From: Pythium myriotylum
Taxonomy: Eukaryota > Oomycota > Peronosporomycetes > Pythiales > Pythiaceae
NCBI GenBank assembly: GCA_023091665.1
Contig: JALJCQ010000019.1
Span: 124,001-188,000, forward strand
Reading direction: 5' to 3'
Length of the DNA stretch: 64,000 bases
The notes beneath the pieces are model-generated. The model ran no database searches. It saw only the letters and a list, made by a program, of their open reading frames with translations, and was not told the origin of the DNA. The stretch's first letter is position 1, and each line of letters opens with the position of its first letter. Below, in pieces: positions 41,927 through 52,177 of the stretch. The position numbers and the translations under genes are program-made.

Positions 41927-42851
41927 CTAGTTCTGACCAATCGCGGCTCTTGACGATCTAGCTTGGTGCGTCCGCAAGATCGTTGCCGCGGATGCCCACT
42001 TGATTTGCTCAGCACGGCGAGACCTACCTTGAGGAGTTTTCGAGAGCAACTCGAAGTCCTTGATTGCCTCGAGAAAAGCATCGTTTGCCTCGTGCAGGGT
42101 TGGTCGCGAATTGGATGGAAAGCCAGGCACCTTGTCATCGATCTGCTTCATCACGAACGCCAATTCAGAGAGACGCTTCCGATCGTCACTAGATCTCATC
42201 TCGTGCGGGGCGCAAACCGTAGAGGCGGAGGTCCAACGAACCACAGCTGCCATGCCGTCATGAGACTGACCTTGGGCAACGGCGCGGCGAGATTCTCACG
42301 GACCAGGTGCCCGCGTTCCGCCCGCACGATTGCTACTGGTGGATCAGCAGACACCGGGTGGCCAGCGTCGGCGGGTCTCGACTGCAAAGCCTCCATCCAG
42401 GTTTCTGTTGACGTGCTCAATCGTCTGCAAGAGGCCATGCAGCTCAGAGCGCATGACAGGGCCATCCGACTGTGCCTCGCATGCGCCCATGCTCGCTGCC
42501 ACTGCCTGTGGCATAGCTCGTACAGCGGTGACTAGATCACGCAACTCCCCTGCCAGATTGTTCATTTGGACGAGCAGGTTGACGTGCGGTGGCACGCCCG
42601 TGGGCCATAGAGCATCACAGTGGCAGGGCGCTTGAAGCACAAACAGTGCGAGTGATTGCTTCAGCGCAGTGTTCTTGAAATCCTGGCTTTGGCGTACGGG
42701 ATGACTGGGTGGGAGGGTCTCGGCCAAGAACGCGTCATGATATACCAGTGATGCCAAACAAAAACTTGCAAGAGCCGGGGCAACACGGTGCAAAGCTGGG
42801 AAAACGCCCTTGGTTGCGTCAATCACGGTGTCGTCAATAGTTGTGAAGTGT

Positions 42852-42882
<31 letters not shown>

Positions 42883-43254
42883 GGGGGGGGGGCAGCAAAG
42901 TCTGGCGTGTCCACAGGGAGGCCGCACGCAGTTCGGCCAACGTGCTGGTCGCCCGCAGACTCATGCTGGCAATAGCGCTCGTGAACGGCTCCTGTGGACC
43001 AGCCGGCGCGCACACGAACCGCAGCCGACGATGGGCATGCGGTCGAACCTGAAGAGCAGTAAGTAGCTGAGCCTTTCCGAATTGAGTGAGTCCCGATATC
43101 TGACGGTGTGAGGCCGAGCTCCTCGCAACGCGCCAGTGGCCTCATCACTCATTCTGGTGTAGGCGCATGAGTGTTGAAGTGCCTGCAAATAGCTACACTC
43201 CAAGCCTAACCCCAAATGGCACCCTCCTATAACCGTCCTATAATTTCCGTACAC
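41927..43254 (-). pseudogene. Crypton-like tyrosine recombinase, broken
   Basis: Reading the minus strand across three frames shows the C-terminal half of a tyrosine recombinase. It has MSDEATGAL, GLTPSDIGTHSIRKGSATYC (the HxxR box), VRAGWSTGAVHERYCQ (glycine-tryptophan box and candidate nucleophile Tyr) and CGLPVDTPDFA. The downstream domain (VFPALHRVAPALASFCLASLVYH and VNLLVQMNNLAGELRDL) resembles the region after the recombinase in oomycete Cryptons as I know them. The frames change near 43,150 and across the GT/G tract. The core N-terminal half with the first catalytic Arg is absent, so it is inactive. Confidence 0.6.
42849..42892 (+). repeat. (GT)n-(G)27 microsatellite in the Crypton
   Basis: A GT run leads into 27 consecutive G (42,866-42,892). 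It sits at a short Pro-His coding site of the recombinase and turns it into poly-Pro and Thr-His repeats with frame changes. Confidence 0.92.
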
Positions 43255-43342
43255 AACTGAATGTCTCCAAGGTTTCTATTCGCAAGTATCCGTTAAATCC
43301 GGTTCCGTGAACAGAAAAGATTGACTCAGTTTGTTTGTGCAC

Positions 43343-45456
43343 ATGAACATCAGCGTTCAGGCTGACTCCCCGCTGGGGCAATACCTAGCCGGTGCGTGAG
43401 AGAACCCACCGCCGCACACAGGATTGGAACCTAATCGTCGTGTCCTTTGCCCAGAGCTGGGAGATGAGGGCGCCACTAACGCCGCGTCGGCGTCGCCGAG
43501 CAATGCCGGCATTGACGGTGTCGGTGTTCTCAAGAGGAAGGCAGTGGTTGCGGCGCGCCCGCGCCGTTCATCTATATGGGAGTGCGCTCAACATCTTGCG
43601 TCAGAACAGCTTCTGGCGAGGCTATCAGCTGACGTTGACCACTTTCATCCTGAACTCAGGTTTGTTGGTCAATACCCTTCAGGAGTCATGAGCTTTATTT
43701 CATCGACTGTTTATCCAGAGCAAGCGTGCTGGAGGCCGCAGACAAGCTGAACGGAAACATGTCCCCTCAGATTGTGCGATGGTGGATACTATATGCTCTG
43801 CAAAATCTCGATGTTCAGGCGGGAGTGCTCACAACAGCTGCTTGTGTGGGAATTTTGGTGGCATTGATACCCCGCTTCCTCTTCGTAGCGATCGCTGTGG
43901 GAGGATGTTTGGAACTGGTAAGCCTTGCAGATTTCAATGATGCCACTTCAAACATTGAGTCTAGAACGTCCTGGTAGCTCTATCAACTCCTCGTTCTCCG
44001 ATACTCGTACAGTGCCCAGCAATTTTTCAACACGCGGCAATTGTATTTTGAGTCAGTCACGCTTCTGGAGACGTCATTTCATCGTGTCATCGACATTGTC
44101 AAGCGATCCGAACTTGCTAGTAGAGGCTATCGGTTGGGAAGCGTCCTTCCTCCACTCGGGCGGCTAGAGGAGGCGAGCAGCGGGCGCAACTCGATAATGG
44201 AGCTTCAGTGCAAGCGTATGCGAACACTTTTGCGAGCAACGAACGAATCCATGGAGCGAACCGCGCGCAATCTTGCGACTGGCTCGTTGAATTCAGCGAC
44301 GGGCGAGACTCAGTGGAAAACGAACTCGAGCGGTGACCGTGATAGCGCCGCACCTTCACTTCTGGTTACTGCTCTCTCCAAACAGCACGAAGTAAGCCTA
44401 TATCTACTGGAGTGTGCACTCCAAGATATCCTAGTAGAGGATTTGGTGCTTCTACTCACTTGGGATCGCGGATTTCTGTCAGTTTTGGATGACCGAACGA
44501 GGACTTACCACGAACTGACTCTCCGCATGAGGAAGTGGACGAAGGATCTAGATGGGTGGACTGAGCCAGAGCAAGTAGTCAGTGGAAACGCGGACAAAAA
44601 GAAGAACGCAACAGGGGATTTCAGAGCTGTACCTGCGGTGTTCTCTGATGTCAGCAAATCTCTGTTAGATCTGCAGGCATCGTGCGACACCTTAAAGGCT
44701 CTCACTCTCGCAAGCCAACACACCATTATCGACACTGTAGCCAGCGATGATGAAAGAGTCAAAGGTAAACACAATTCTGACGACCTTACGATGATGAAAC
44801 AAATTCAAGAGCATCTAAGACCTCGCCGGCAGCAAATCTCGAAGCTCATCAGTGCGCTGACTACTGAGTGGTCACGGTTAGAGAAGGCGATGGAGGAACT
44901 GGACAGAAAACACACACCCGAGAAGCTCATTGAAAGCGAGGTAGGAGCAGGCCCAAGCAACCTCCTCGATACAGAATTTAGTGATTGTGCAGCGGAAGCC
45001 ATAAAGCCAGACGACGCTGAACGTGATTATCTGCTCGTTTTCACGGCAACGAGCACGGGAGAGAAAGAATTCGATTTGCAGGCACTTCTTCATCAGCAGC
45101 GACTCGATGAGGAGCGTCGTTTGGCACCTCCTGTACCTTCGTTCATGAACGAGCTGCAAGATGTACTTGATCGACGACAAGCTCTCTCCAGTGCGCCGAT
45201 TCTCGAGAAAACGATCGGGGAAGAAAACGCAACGGCGGAACGAATCCATTGTGAGCGACGGGAGGTTCCGTCGTTGGAGGCCCCGCTGAAGTTATCGGAA
45301 TTGGGGCGCATTCTGCACTCCCAGTTTAACCTCCCTCAAGAAGAGTTTCTAGTTGGTTCAAGCGATGATAGCGAGGACGAAAGGGACCAGACTGAAGATG
45401 GACAGAAGAGCAGACGCCGTTTACATTCGAAAGAACTCATGGCGGAGCCGCGCTAA
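43343..45456 (+). CDS. Vezatin/Inp2-like membrane protein
   Basis: Proposed exons are 43,343-43,659, 43,719-43,917 and 43,978-45,456; the introns are 59 and 60 nt, GT-AG, and both keep the frame. A hydrophobic hairpin spans VLTTAACVGILVALIPRFLFVAIAVGG in exon 2. Exon 3 opens with SELASRGYRLGSVLPPLGRLE and a following CKRMRTLLRA, the pattern of the vezatin/myosin-binding domain family. Long helical stretches and an acidic C-terminal tail follow. Family members are membrane anchors for myosin. The start region has an in-frame TGA at 43,397; a 30-nt GT-AG interval (43,392-43,421) around it would remove it, but is very short. A later start is possible. Confidence 0.6.
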
Positions 45457-45912
45457 CGTAGTTAATAGGAGCTGTCGAATTGCTGGCTCTATCGATGGAT
45501 CGAGCTCTTCATCAGTGAGAAAGGCAATGCTGCTCAAGGTTGAGAAGCCGCGGCGTTCGAGATTGCACCCAAAGGACAGTAGCCCGGGATGGCATGCTGT
45601 CATCCATTGCACGACCTCACCTTGCTCACATACTACAACAGTATTCATAGCTGGTTTCCTGCGTCCATAGCGCTCGCAGCTCCGAGACTCACCTGGTCCG
45701 AACACGGTAGCGTTTTCCTTCGCCTCGTCCAGTCGCTTCCGCACCCGAGGACTCGCGGGGCCTGGGGAGATGACATCCATGTCCGAGTCGTCTCCACGAC
45801 TTGCCTTTCGGCCGAGTCTCCTTGTCATGGCTGACGGCCGCGAGCGAGTGCTGTCCTCATCTTCATACCTCGACAGTTTCGTGGGTGAGGGCGGTCCGTC
45901 GGCGAGAGGCAT
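45421..45912 (-). CDS. Unknown protein with a SAM-like C-terminal region
   Basis: The ATG is at 45,912. The frame is open throughout, but a 72-nt GT-AG interval (45,692-45,621, donor GTGAGT) can be removed without shifting the frame, giving a compact protein of about 139 residues. The N-terminal half is charged and Ser/Pro-rich (RRLGRKASRG, VISPGPASPRVRKRL). The C-terminal half (FSTLSSIAFLTDEELD to LLLTTLARLRHEF) is helical and resembles a sterile-alpha-motif repeat, possibly a protein-interaction module. It overlaps the 3' end of the vezatin-like gene by 36 bp, tail to tail. Confidence 0.5.
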   Translation of the reverse strand: MPLADGPPSPTKLSRYEDEDSTRSRPSAMTRRLGRKASRGDDSDMDVISPGPASPRVRKRLDEAKENATVFGPGESRSCERYGRRKPAMNTVVVCEQGEVVQWMTACHPGLLSFGCNLERRGFSTLSSIAFLTDEELDPSIEPAIRQLLLTTLARLRHEFFRM

Positions 45913-46091
45913 GGCCGGTGGCCTTTGCCGTGGCGAGCAGAACCTGCGGTGCTCCGCGTGTGCGCGTCCCGCTCAGAAACGGCTATTTTTGTCAGCCTCA
46001 GAATGGCGAGCAGAGACACGGAGAGATATACGCAGAGGACCGTCATATTCAGCAAACTATCTAGGCTCTCGCACGGGTCGACGCGCGCCGC

Positions 46092-46578
46092 TCAGATGTC
46101 GTCGAAGTCGAAGCCGATGTCGTCGTCGTCCTGGTCCATGGACATCTCGACCGTGGTCTCGTTGATGCGCGCGTTGTCGGGCAGCTCGCCGTAGGCTTTC
46201 AGGCTTCGCGCCTCGTCGGCGTTGTACTTGTGGATCACGTCCACCTTGCCGTCCTGGTACTCGCGGAGCGACACGAGGATGATGTCGCCGGCGCCGATCC
46301 ACACCTTCTTCCGCATCTTGCCGCGGATGTGTCCCAGCCGCGTCACGCCGTCGAAGCAGTAGCACTCGACGCGCCCGTTGCCCAGCATGCGCACGGCCTG
46401 CGCATATTCTACAGAGAGCACGAGAGGGGGTCAGTCCCGTGACGCGGCGCTCGTCATCACGTCGTCGCCGCGACGCACCCTGCCCGTCCTCCTTGAACTC
46501 GAGCTCGCGCTTGTTCTCCTCGCCGTCGCCCTTTCCTCGGCGGCGGTTCTTGCCGCCCTTGCCCTTGTTCTTCGGCAT
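46092..46578 (-). CDS. eIF1A: Translation initiation factor eIF1A
   Basis: Exon 1 is 46,578-46,479 and exon 2 is 46,408-46,092; a 70-nt intron (donor GTGCGT, acceptor CTGTAG) interrupts a Glu codon. The 138-residue product has the basic N-terminal tail [16 protein letters not shown], then the OB fold ([50 protein letters not shown]) and the acidic C-terminal tail ending DIGFDFDDI. eIF1A binds the 40S A site, promotes Met-tRNA recruitment and scanning, and interacts with eIF5B through its last residues. Length and both tails match the family. It is divergent from the TMEM94-like gene. Confidence 0.96.
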
Positions 46579-46760
46579 CGCTTCCCTTCCGAAATGGCCC
46601 CCACTGTTTCGTTGGTTTCAAGGCGACGTGGCGAGAATGCGGCTATTTCAGCCAATCCCAGAAGAGCAAGTGCCATATTCGTAATTCAAGCAGATCAAAC
46701 CGACTACTTTTGGGATTTCGAGGGGATCTCGCATCCGGCGTCCGTGCTGGATCGGCAACC
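46579..46760. promoter_or_regulatory. Bidirectional promoter, eIF1A / TMEM94-like
   Basis: Only 182 bp separate the two start codons. On the eIF1A side GGGGCCATTTCGG lies just upstream of the ATG; no clear Inr is seen. Confidence 0.5.
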
Positions 46761-49700
46761 ATGGAGGACGCCAAGGCGAGCGACCCGCTCTCGCTCGCGG
46801 GCTCCGGCGCGTGGACCTCGCGCGTCAAGCCGCCGAACCACCCGGCGTCGCGCAAGTCCGAGCCGCCGGCCTACCACACGTTCAGCGCGGACGGCGAGCC
46901 GCCCTTCGGACTCTCCACGAGGACGGCGCGACGCCGGCTGCTGCGCGCCATCGAGCGCAAGATCGAGGAGAAAGAGCGCAGCCCCGACTTCACCAAGGAG
47001 TTCCGCGACCCGTTCGCGCTGCTGCTGCTCGTCTGCGCCATCTTCCGCCTCGCCGACTACTCACGCGCGGACGTCAAGTCCGAGACCGTCGGACCGCTCC
47101 TCGAAGGACTCTTTCTGCTGGGCGCGGCCGTCGTCAACGTCGTGCTGAACGCCATGCAACGCCGACGACACCACGACGAAATGGCCGAGCGCGTGCGAAC
47201 GGCCGTGCAGCAGATGCTCACCCAGCAGAGTGACAAGGCGCCCGCCGCACCAGCGACGCTCAAACCGATTGTGCTGCTGCCGTCGTCCAATCTGCTCGCG
47301 TGCTACCGCGACAGCCATTGGCAGCGCATGCCTATGAACTTGCTCGTCGAGGGCGATATCGTGGCGCTTATGAGCGGGGATATCGCGCCCGGAAAAGTGG
47401 TCGCCTTGAACCCGCCAAGTGAAGAGTCACCTGTAGAGTTTGCTCGGGGCACGAAGATCCCGAGCCAGGGCGAGAAATTCGACACTACGCGATGCAACGC
47501 AACATTTAATCCATCACTTTTGCTCTCTCTTTGCGGTGATATGCGCGTATTTGAGATGCAAGAGACGCCAGTCGTGGAAGACATCGAAGACGCGTTCTTC
47601 CGGATTAGTCGACCGCTCACATTCACGCAGAAGCTCCAAGCGAAGGCGCGCCAGATCGCTATCTACGTATGCGCACTTTACTCGGTCATTGTGCTTGGCG
47701 CGATTGGTCTGCGTGTGGTTCTTCTGCATCGGTCACTTCACGCCACGCTAAATCACGTGTTGCTCGGCCCCATCGGGATCTGGCTCTGTTTCGCATCACT
47801 CAACACACCACTTGCCCTGTTCCTCGCCGAAGCAGCTGGCACGGCATCCATTCTCGGCTCTTTTGAAAACGTCGTATTCACGAATGCTAATCCAAATGTG
47901 ACACAGCCAGCTAACTCGGAAAAGGAAGCACAGGACGCTGAGAAAGCTCATGGACACGAAGATAGCACGGAGCGCGAAACAGTGGCTGCACTCCTGTCCA
48001 AACTGCAGGAACACGCAAGTGACCTGTACGACTCAGAAGAGCGAGAAAAGATGCGTTCCGAAAAGGCATCAAAACAGTCAGCATTTCGAAGATCGCTGGA
48101 GTACTTTTTGATTACCATCAGATTTCGAGCTACTACGAGTAAGAAGGCCCACGATATCAATGACTCGCAAGGCGAGCACAGGTATTTACCTATTCCTTTC
48201 CGTTCATTCCGATTGCTTGAGCGGTTGGGTAGCACGACGATGCTATGTTGTTTCGACGACGATGTGCTGTGTGAGCAGACACCGTCAGTGGAAGAAATCT
48301 TCCTGCTCAACGATAAGCAAGGAAACAACACAACTGTCCTTGACTTGCACCCGGATCGTGACTGCGAGACAGGTCTGAAGTTTGAGGATCCCAAGTGGCG
48401 TCAACATCTCGCGTCTCTTAAACCCATTGGTCTCTCAATTCTCCTCAACGATGCCGAAGACCCAGCGGATTACTACCACACGTCGATGGGCTACCTCATG
48501 AGTGAGGCGGAAATGCTGACGAAAGGTGTGGATGATGCGTGCAAGCCCGCATCCACTAACAAGAAAGACCCATATTTACCCACGTGCATTCAGCGGCTAT
48601 CGGCACACGTGCGCATGCTGCCTTTTCCAAAGCACCTCCTGAGCCTAACGCGTGAGATCGGATTCGTACGTGACGATTTGAAAGTGTTTCGGCGATTACA
48701 GGCACTCCACATAATCTGCCCACGGCTCGCACACCATGAGCACACTGTCGACCATCACGAACAAGGCCAAGAGGATACGCGTTACAGAGGTAACTTGAAG
48801 ACTCACTTGTACTCGACAGTCGTCATGGATCAACGGTCGAACCGCCTGCAGCTTCTCTCGCGAGGTCACCCTATGGTGACGCTCTCTCAGTGCTCAGAGT
48901 ATTGGGATGGCAAGTCTATCTGCCCGCTGACTAGCGAGAAGCGTCGCTCTATCTTAGAGATGTATAATCAGTGGCGTGTGGAAGACCTTGATTGTGTCGC
49001 CATGTCATACGTCCCAGTACCACACAAAGTATCCGGTATGTTCACGCGCTCGAAGTCCAGCCAACTCACCCTTCGGAATGGAATGGGGATGCTTCCCCCG
49101 GTATACTTGGTGGATGACAGCGTTTCAGGCGACATCAGCTTCCGCGACACTATGGGCACCACAGCTGTGCCGGAGGACACCGCAAGTTTTGGTCCCGGTC
49201 TGTCCCGCGGACGGGGGCGAAGCCAGCTGAACATATCGCCTGTTGCTTCAGATGATGATTTCCGCCGCTCCCTTGCACAAGGTATGAGCTCAGTACCATC
49301 CACACTACGCGCAGTGTCACCGTCTTCACGACATCGAAACGAGCGGAATGGTGCTCATTACATGAGCGACGCAGCTTCGTCCATCGGACTTCACACGTCT
49401 GAAGTTGAGTCAACCGAGAAAGAGTCGCTTATGTGGCAGATTCAAGATGATCAAATATTCCTTGGTATGGTTGCCACAGGAGTGCAGCCCAAGCGGACGA
49501 TTCCTGACTTCATCGAAGACCTGACTGCATCTGGCATTCGATTCGTTTATTTTTCTCCTCGAAACATGCGTCGAACCAAGCTATTGGCAGAGAAAATGGG
49601 TATTGAAACAGACTGGAACTGCGCGATTTCGCTGCGACCGCTTGAGAGTGACGGCCCGGATCCACATCGCATGACGTCTAATTATTCAGACTGGGATGTA

Positions 49701-50975
49701 AAAGCACGTCTCCCACACGGCGTTGAAGCTATCAAACGCCACATTCAGGAGGTCGATAATGTGCCTCTCCTGGTGTCCCTCTACACTGACAGCACCACGG
49801 AAACAATCGATGAGATGATTTCCATCTTTCAAGAGAACGACGAAGTGGTTCTCGGTGTTGGATCATCCCTCAAAGCAAGTAACACAAGGTTGTTTTCCTC
49901 GTCCGATGTGGCAGTGGCCCTTCAGACTGGACTTCACACACTCTTTGATGAGAACCTACCCAGAGGTTCAGAGCGTCTCGTTTTCTCGGAAGATGACGTT
50001 GAGTTTAGTCACCTGCTTAACACTCTTGCATGTTCGTTCAGCATCCGCAGTGCGACGGATGCGGCGGCCTTGCCGTCGTCTTCTCCGACAGGACTGACCC
50101 AGCTCATCGAACTTATCCGTCTCGGGCGTTGCATGCTCACCAACTTCCACCAGATGATCACGTATATCTTCGTCTCGCAGTTATTTCTTGCGACACTAAT
50201 CGCGGCGACTTACATTGTACCATTCCCATCCGTGCCGCAACTCAGTTGCGGGTCCATATTTTGGTTTCTTTGGGTGCTTGTGCCTGCGCTGAGTCTGTGT
50301 ATGCTCGCCTCACCCGAAGAAAAAGACGTTATGAAGCGAACACCTCGCAAGAACGAAGACATCACCCTTCATGAAGATCTTCCGAGACATACCTGGTACT
50401 TTGTCGCACGGCACGTGCCTTCTGCGCTGGCGTCAATATTGGTGTACGAGAGTGTCCTCGGGTTCTCACTTCTGGCCAACAAGACAGCGCTTGGCGCCCG
50501 TTACAGCTCATACCGGTGGGTTGACTTCATTCTTCACAGCTCGCTCACGCAGGAGCGGCCTCGCCCGCCAACAGTCGTTGCGGCAATTGATCGTGCGGAA
50601 GCCGCCATGATTCTAATGATCGGCTTGACTGTTATCTCGTCATCGACCAGCTACCTCTATCGATGCGAGAGCATCTTCAAGGCGTCACCTCTTCGTAACC
50701 GTATCTGGACTGGGACAGCGAGTGTGCTTGTTGGCGTCCAAATCGCAGTTAGTGTAGGCAGGGCTGGTCTCCACGGCGCGGATGGGATGCTGCTTTCTGA
50801 GTTTGTCACACAAGCGGTGCCGTGGTACTTTTGGTGCCTGCTGTTTGTTTGGCCAATCTTGACAATTGCAATCGATGAAATTGTGAAGAGCCACGATCGC
50901 CATCACATGACGAGATACTACAAATTTTTGCGCATGCAGTTCGACACGCGCCTGGGCATGTGGAGCCCCAAGTGA
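46761..50975 (+). CDS. TMEM94-like P-type ATPase relative (1,404 aa)
   Basis: The ATG at 46,761 has a good context (CAACCATGG); the frame is open further upstream but without an ATG. Two helix pairs (FALLLLVCAIFRLADY, LEGLFLLGAAVVNVVL; YVCALYSVIVLGAIGL, GIWLCFASLNTPLALF) flank an actuator-like domain with LLVEGDIVALMSGD. The large cytosolic part follows, then six C-terminal helices from ITYIFVSQLFLATL onward. The phosphorylation motif DKTGT is replaced by CCFDDDVLCEQ, and the hinge motif GDGxND by GVGSSLKASN, so classical ATPase cycling is doubtful. The architecture matches animal TMEM94, a reported ER magnesium-handling protein. No introns are seen. Confidence 0.8.
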   Translation: MEDAKASDPLSLAGSGAWTSRVKPPNHPASRKSEPPAYHTFSADGEPPFGLSTRTARRRLLRAIERKIEEKERSPDFTKEFRDPFALLLLVCAIFRLADYSRADVKSETVGPLLEGLFLLGAAVVNVVLNAMQRRRHHDEMAERVRTAVQQMLTQQSDKAPAAPATLKPIVLLPSSNLLACYRDSHWQRMPMNLLVEGDIVALMSGDIAPGKVVALNPPSEESPVEFARGTKIPSQGEKFDTTRCNATFNPSLLLSLCGDMRVFEMQETPVVEDIEDAFFRISRPLTFTQKLQAKARQIAIYVCALYSVIVLGAIGLRVVLLHRSLHATLNHVLLGPIGIWLCFASLNTPLALFLAEAAGTASILGSFENVVFTNANPNVTQPANSEKEAQDAEKAHGHEDSTERETVAALLSKLQEHASDLYDSEEREKMRSEKASKQSAFRRSLEYFLITIRFRATTSKKAHDINDSQGEHRYLPIPFRSFRLLERLGSTTMLCCFDDDVLCEQTPSVEEIFLLNDKQGNNTTVLDLHPDRDCETGLKFEDPKWRQHLASLKPIGLSILLNDAEDPADYYHTSMGYLMSEAEMLTKGVDDACKPASTNKKDPYLPTCIQRLSAHVRMLPFPKHLLSLTREIGFVRDDLKVFRRLQALHIICPRLAHHEHTVDHHEQGQEDTRYRGNLKTHLYSTVVMDQRSNRLQLLSRGHPMVTLSQCSEYWDGKSICPLTSEKRRSILEMYNQWRVEDLDCVAMSYVPVPHKVSGMFTRSKSSQLTLRNGMGMLPPVYLVDDSVSGDISFRDTMGTTAVPEDTASFGPGLSRGRGRSQLNISPVASDDDFRRSLAQGMSSVPSTLRAVSPSSRHRNERNGAHYMSDAASSIGLHTSEVESTEKESLMWQIQDDQIFLGMVATGVQPKRTIPDFIEDLTASGIRFVYFSPRNMRRTKLLAEKMGIETDWNCAISLRPLESDGPDPHRMTSNYSDWDVKARLPHGVEAIKRHIQEVDNVPLLVSLYTDSTTETIDEMISIFQENDEVVLGVGSSLKASNTRLFSSSDVAVALQTGLHTLFDENLPRGSERLVFSEDDVEFSHLLNTLACSFSIRSATDAAALPSSSPTGLTQLIELIRLGRCMLTNFHQMITYIFVSQLFLATLIAATYIVPFPSVPQLSCGSIFWFLWVLVPALSLCMLASPEEKDVMKRTPRKNEDITLHEDLPRHTWYFVARHVPSALASILVYESVLGFSLLANKTALGARYSSYRWVDFILHSSLTQERPRPPTVVAAIDRAEAAMILMIGLTVISSSTSYLYRCESIFKASPLRNRIWTGTASVLVGVQIAVSVGRAGLHGADGMLLSEFVTQAVPWYFWCLLFVWPILTIAIDEIVKSHDRHHMTRYYKFLRMQFDTRLGMWSPK

Positions 50976-52125
50976 GCTAGTTTCTAATGCCCGAGCATGA
51001 GTTTTATTTCGAGTTGTTCTCGTGGGATGAGGGCAAAGCAAAGTAGTTGGATCAGAGTCTGCGTCTGGATGGAGATTTCGCCGCGAGAAGCTGATTCACT
51101 TGACTAGCAACATGCCAATCAAGATCATGCCCATTTGATCTCAACAAAATCTCATACACTTCAACTCCTGGGGTATTGGCGGATAGACCATCATTCAGCA
51201 TCCCCACAACCCTCAGCGGAGGGAGCAAGCCTTCAGCCTTCTAACTGCAGTGATGTGACTGACTATTGGAGGATGTAATTGATGTATTGTTCGCTTCCTC
51301 GTCTCTTCTAGTGGGATGCGCTTCGTTCAAGCAGTCAAAGGGAGGTGAGTTTTTGCTAGTTTTCTGTTGTAAAAGGACAAGTTGCCGACATCCAGTCGTC
51401 TCTCTTCACTGAAGGAAGACCCCCATCATTCTGTTTGGGTTTACTCAGATATGACGAATAGGAACAGATCAAATCCGTCAACTCCCGCGGTCTGGTTTGA
51501 GCACAATCGCGAAATAGAACGGACTCTTGGATTATTGCTGTCTTCAGCCAGCAGGTAGATCTGTGTTGGATTGTTGATTGAGTGGGTGATTGTGAACCTC
51601 ACGGCAGACAATGGAGACGAATCCTTGGCGTCAACTCCACATTGTGAAACTTAATGGATTACGCGAGGTCATGCTTCGAATCGCCGTTTTGTGCTGGGAA
51701 GGAGTTGTGGAGGTTGTGACGAAGGCCAACAGTTTCATGGCCAGCCCTAAGAGCATTAAATGCTCTAAGTTCAAATGTTGAACTCTCTTTGAATCATGTA
51801 GCAATGGAAAATCAAATAGATGTAAATCGCTCCCACAGATATCATATCGCTCGAATTGGACGGAGTCTTGCGAACCTGAGGAAACACAATCGTCCTTCAC
51901 ACCAACTACTGGTGCGGATAGGGATAGACTACAGAGGATCATGTTTCACTGGTTAAGGTTGCAAGGATGACAGATCACAGTCTTTTCTCGCAAACACAAC
52001 TATTTACATACGGAAGGTATCTGGACCTGATTGTCTAATCTTTGAATCCGTTGGGATTAGCCCTCGTTGAGGACTGGATGAGGGTTGCCGCAGGGGCCAA
52101 GCACTCCTCCCTGCTATCTCGTTTC
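50976..52125. other. Intergenic region, 1.15 kb
   Basis: No gene, repeat or RNA is recognised. A 103-codon minus-strand frame (51,631-51,942) has no homology features I can see and is treated as chance. Confidence 0.6.
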
Positions 52126-52147
52126 TCATTCTCACTCTGCAATTTGC
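52126..52147 (+). promoter_or_regulatory. Oomycete-type Inr plus flanking element
   Basis: TCATTC (52,126) and CAATTTGC (52,140) match the oomycete initiator and flanking-promoter pattern (CTCATTYY then CAWTTT). They lie about 30-50 nt before the RidA ATG. Confidence 0.65.
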
Positions 52148-52177
52148 CTGCTACAAGACAAGAAGACTTCGCCCACC

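Noticed and set aside
51631..51942. 103-codon minus-strand ORF in the intergenic region
   Set aside because: No recognisable features, poor composition, and no core promoter or splice sites nearby.
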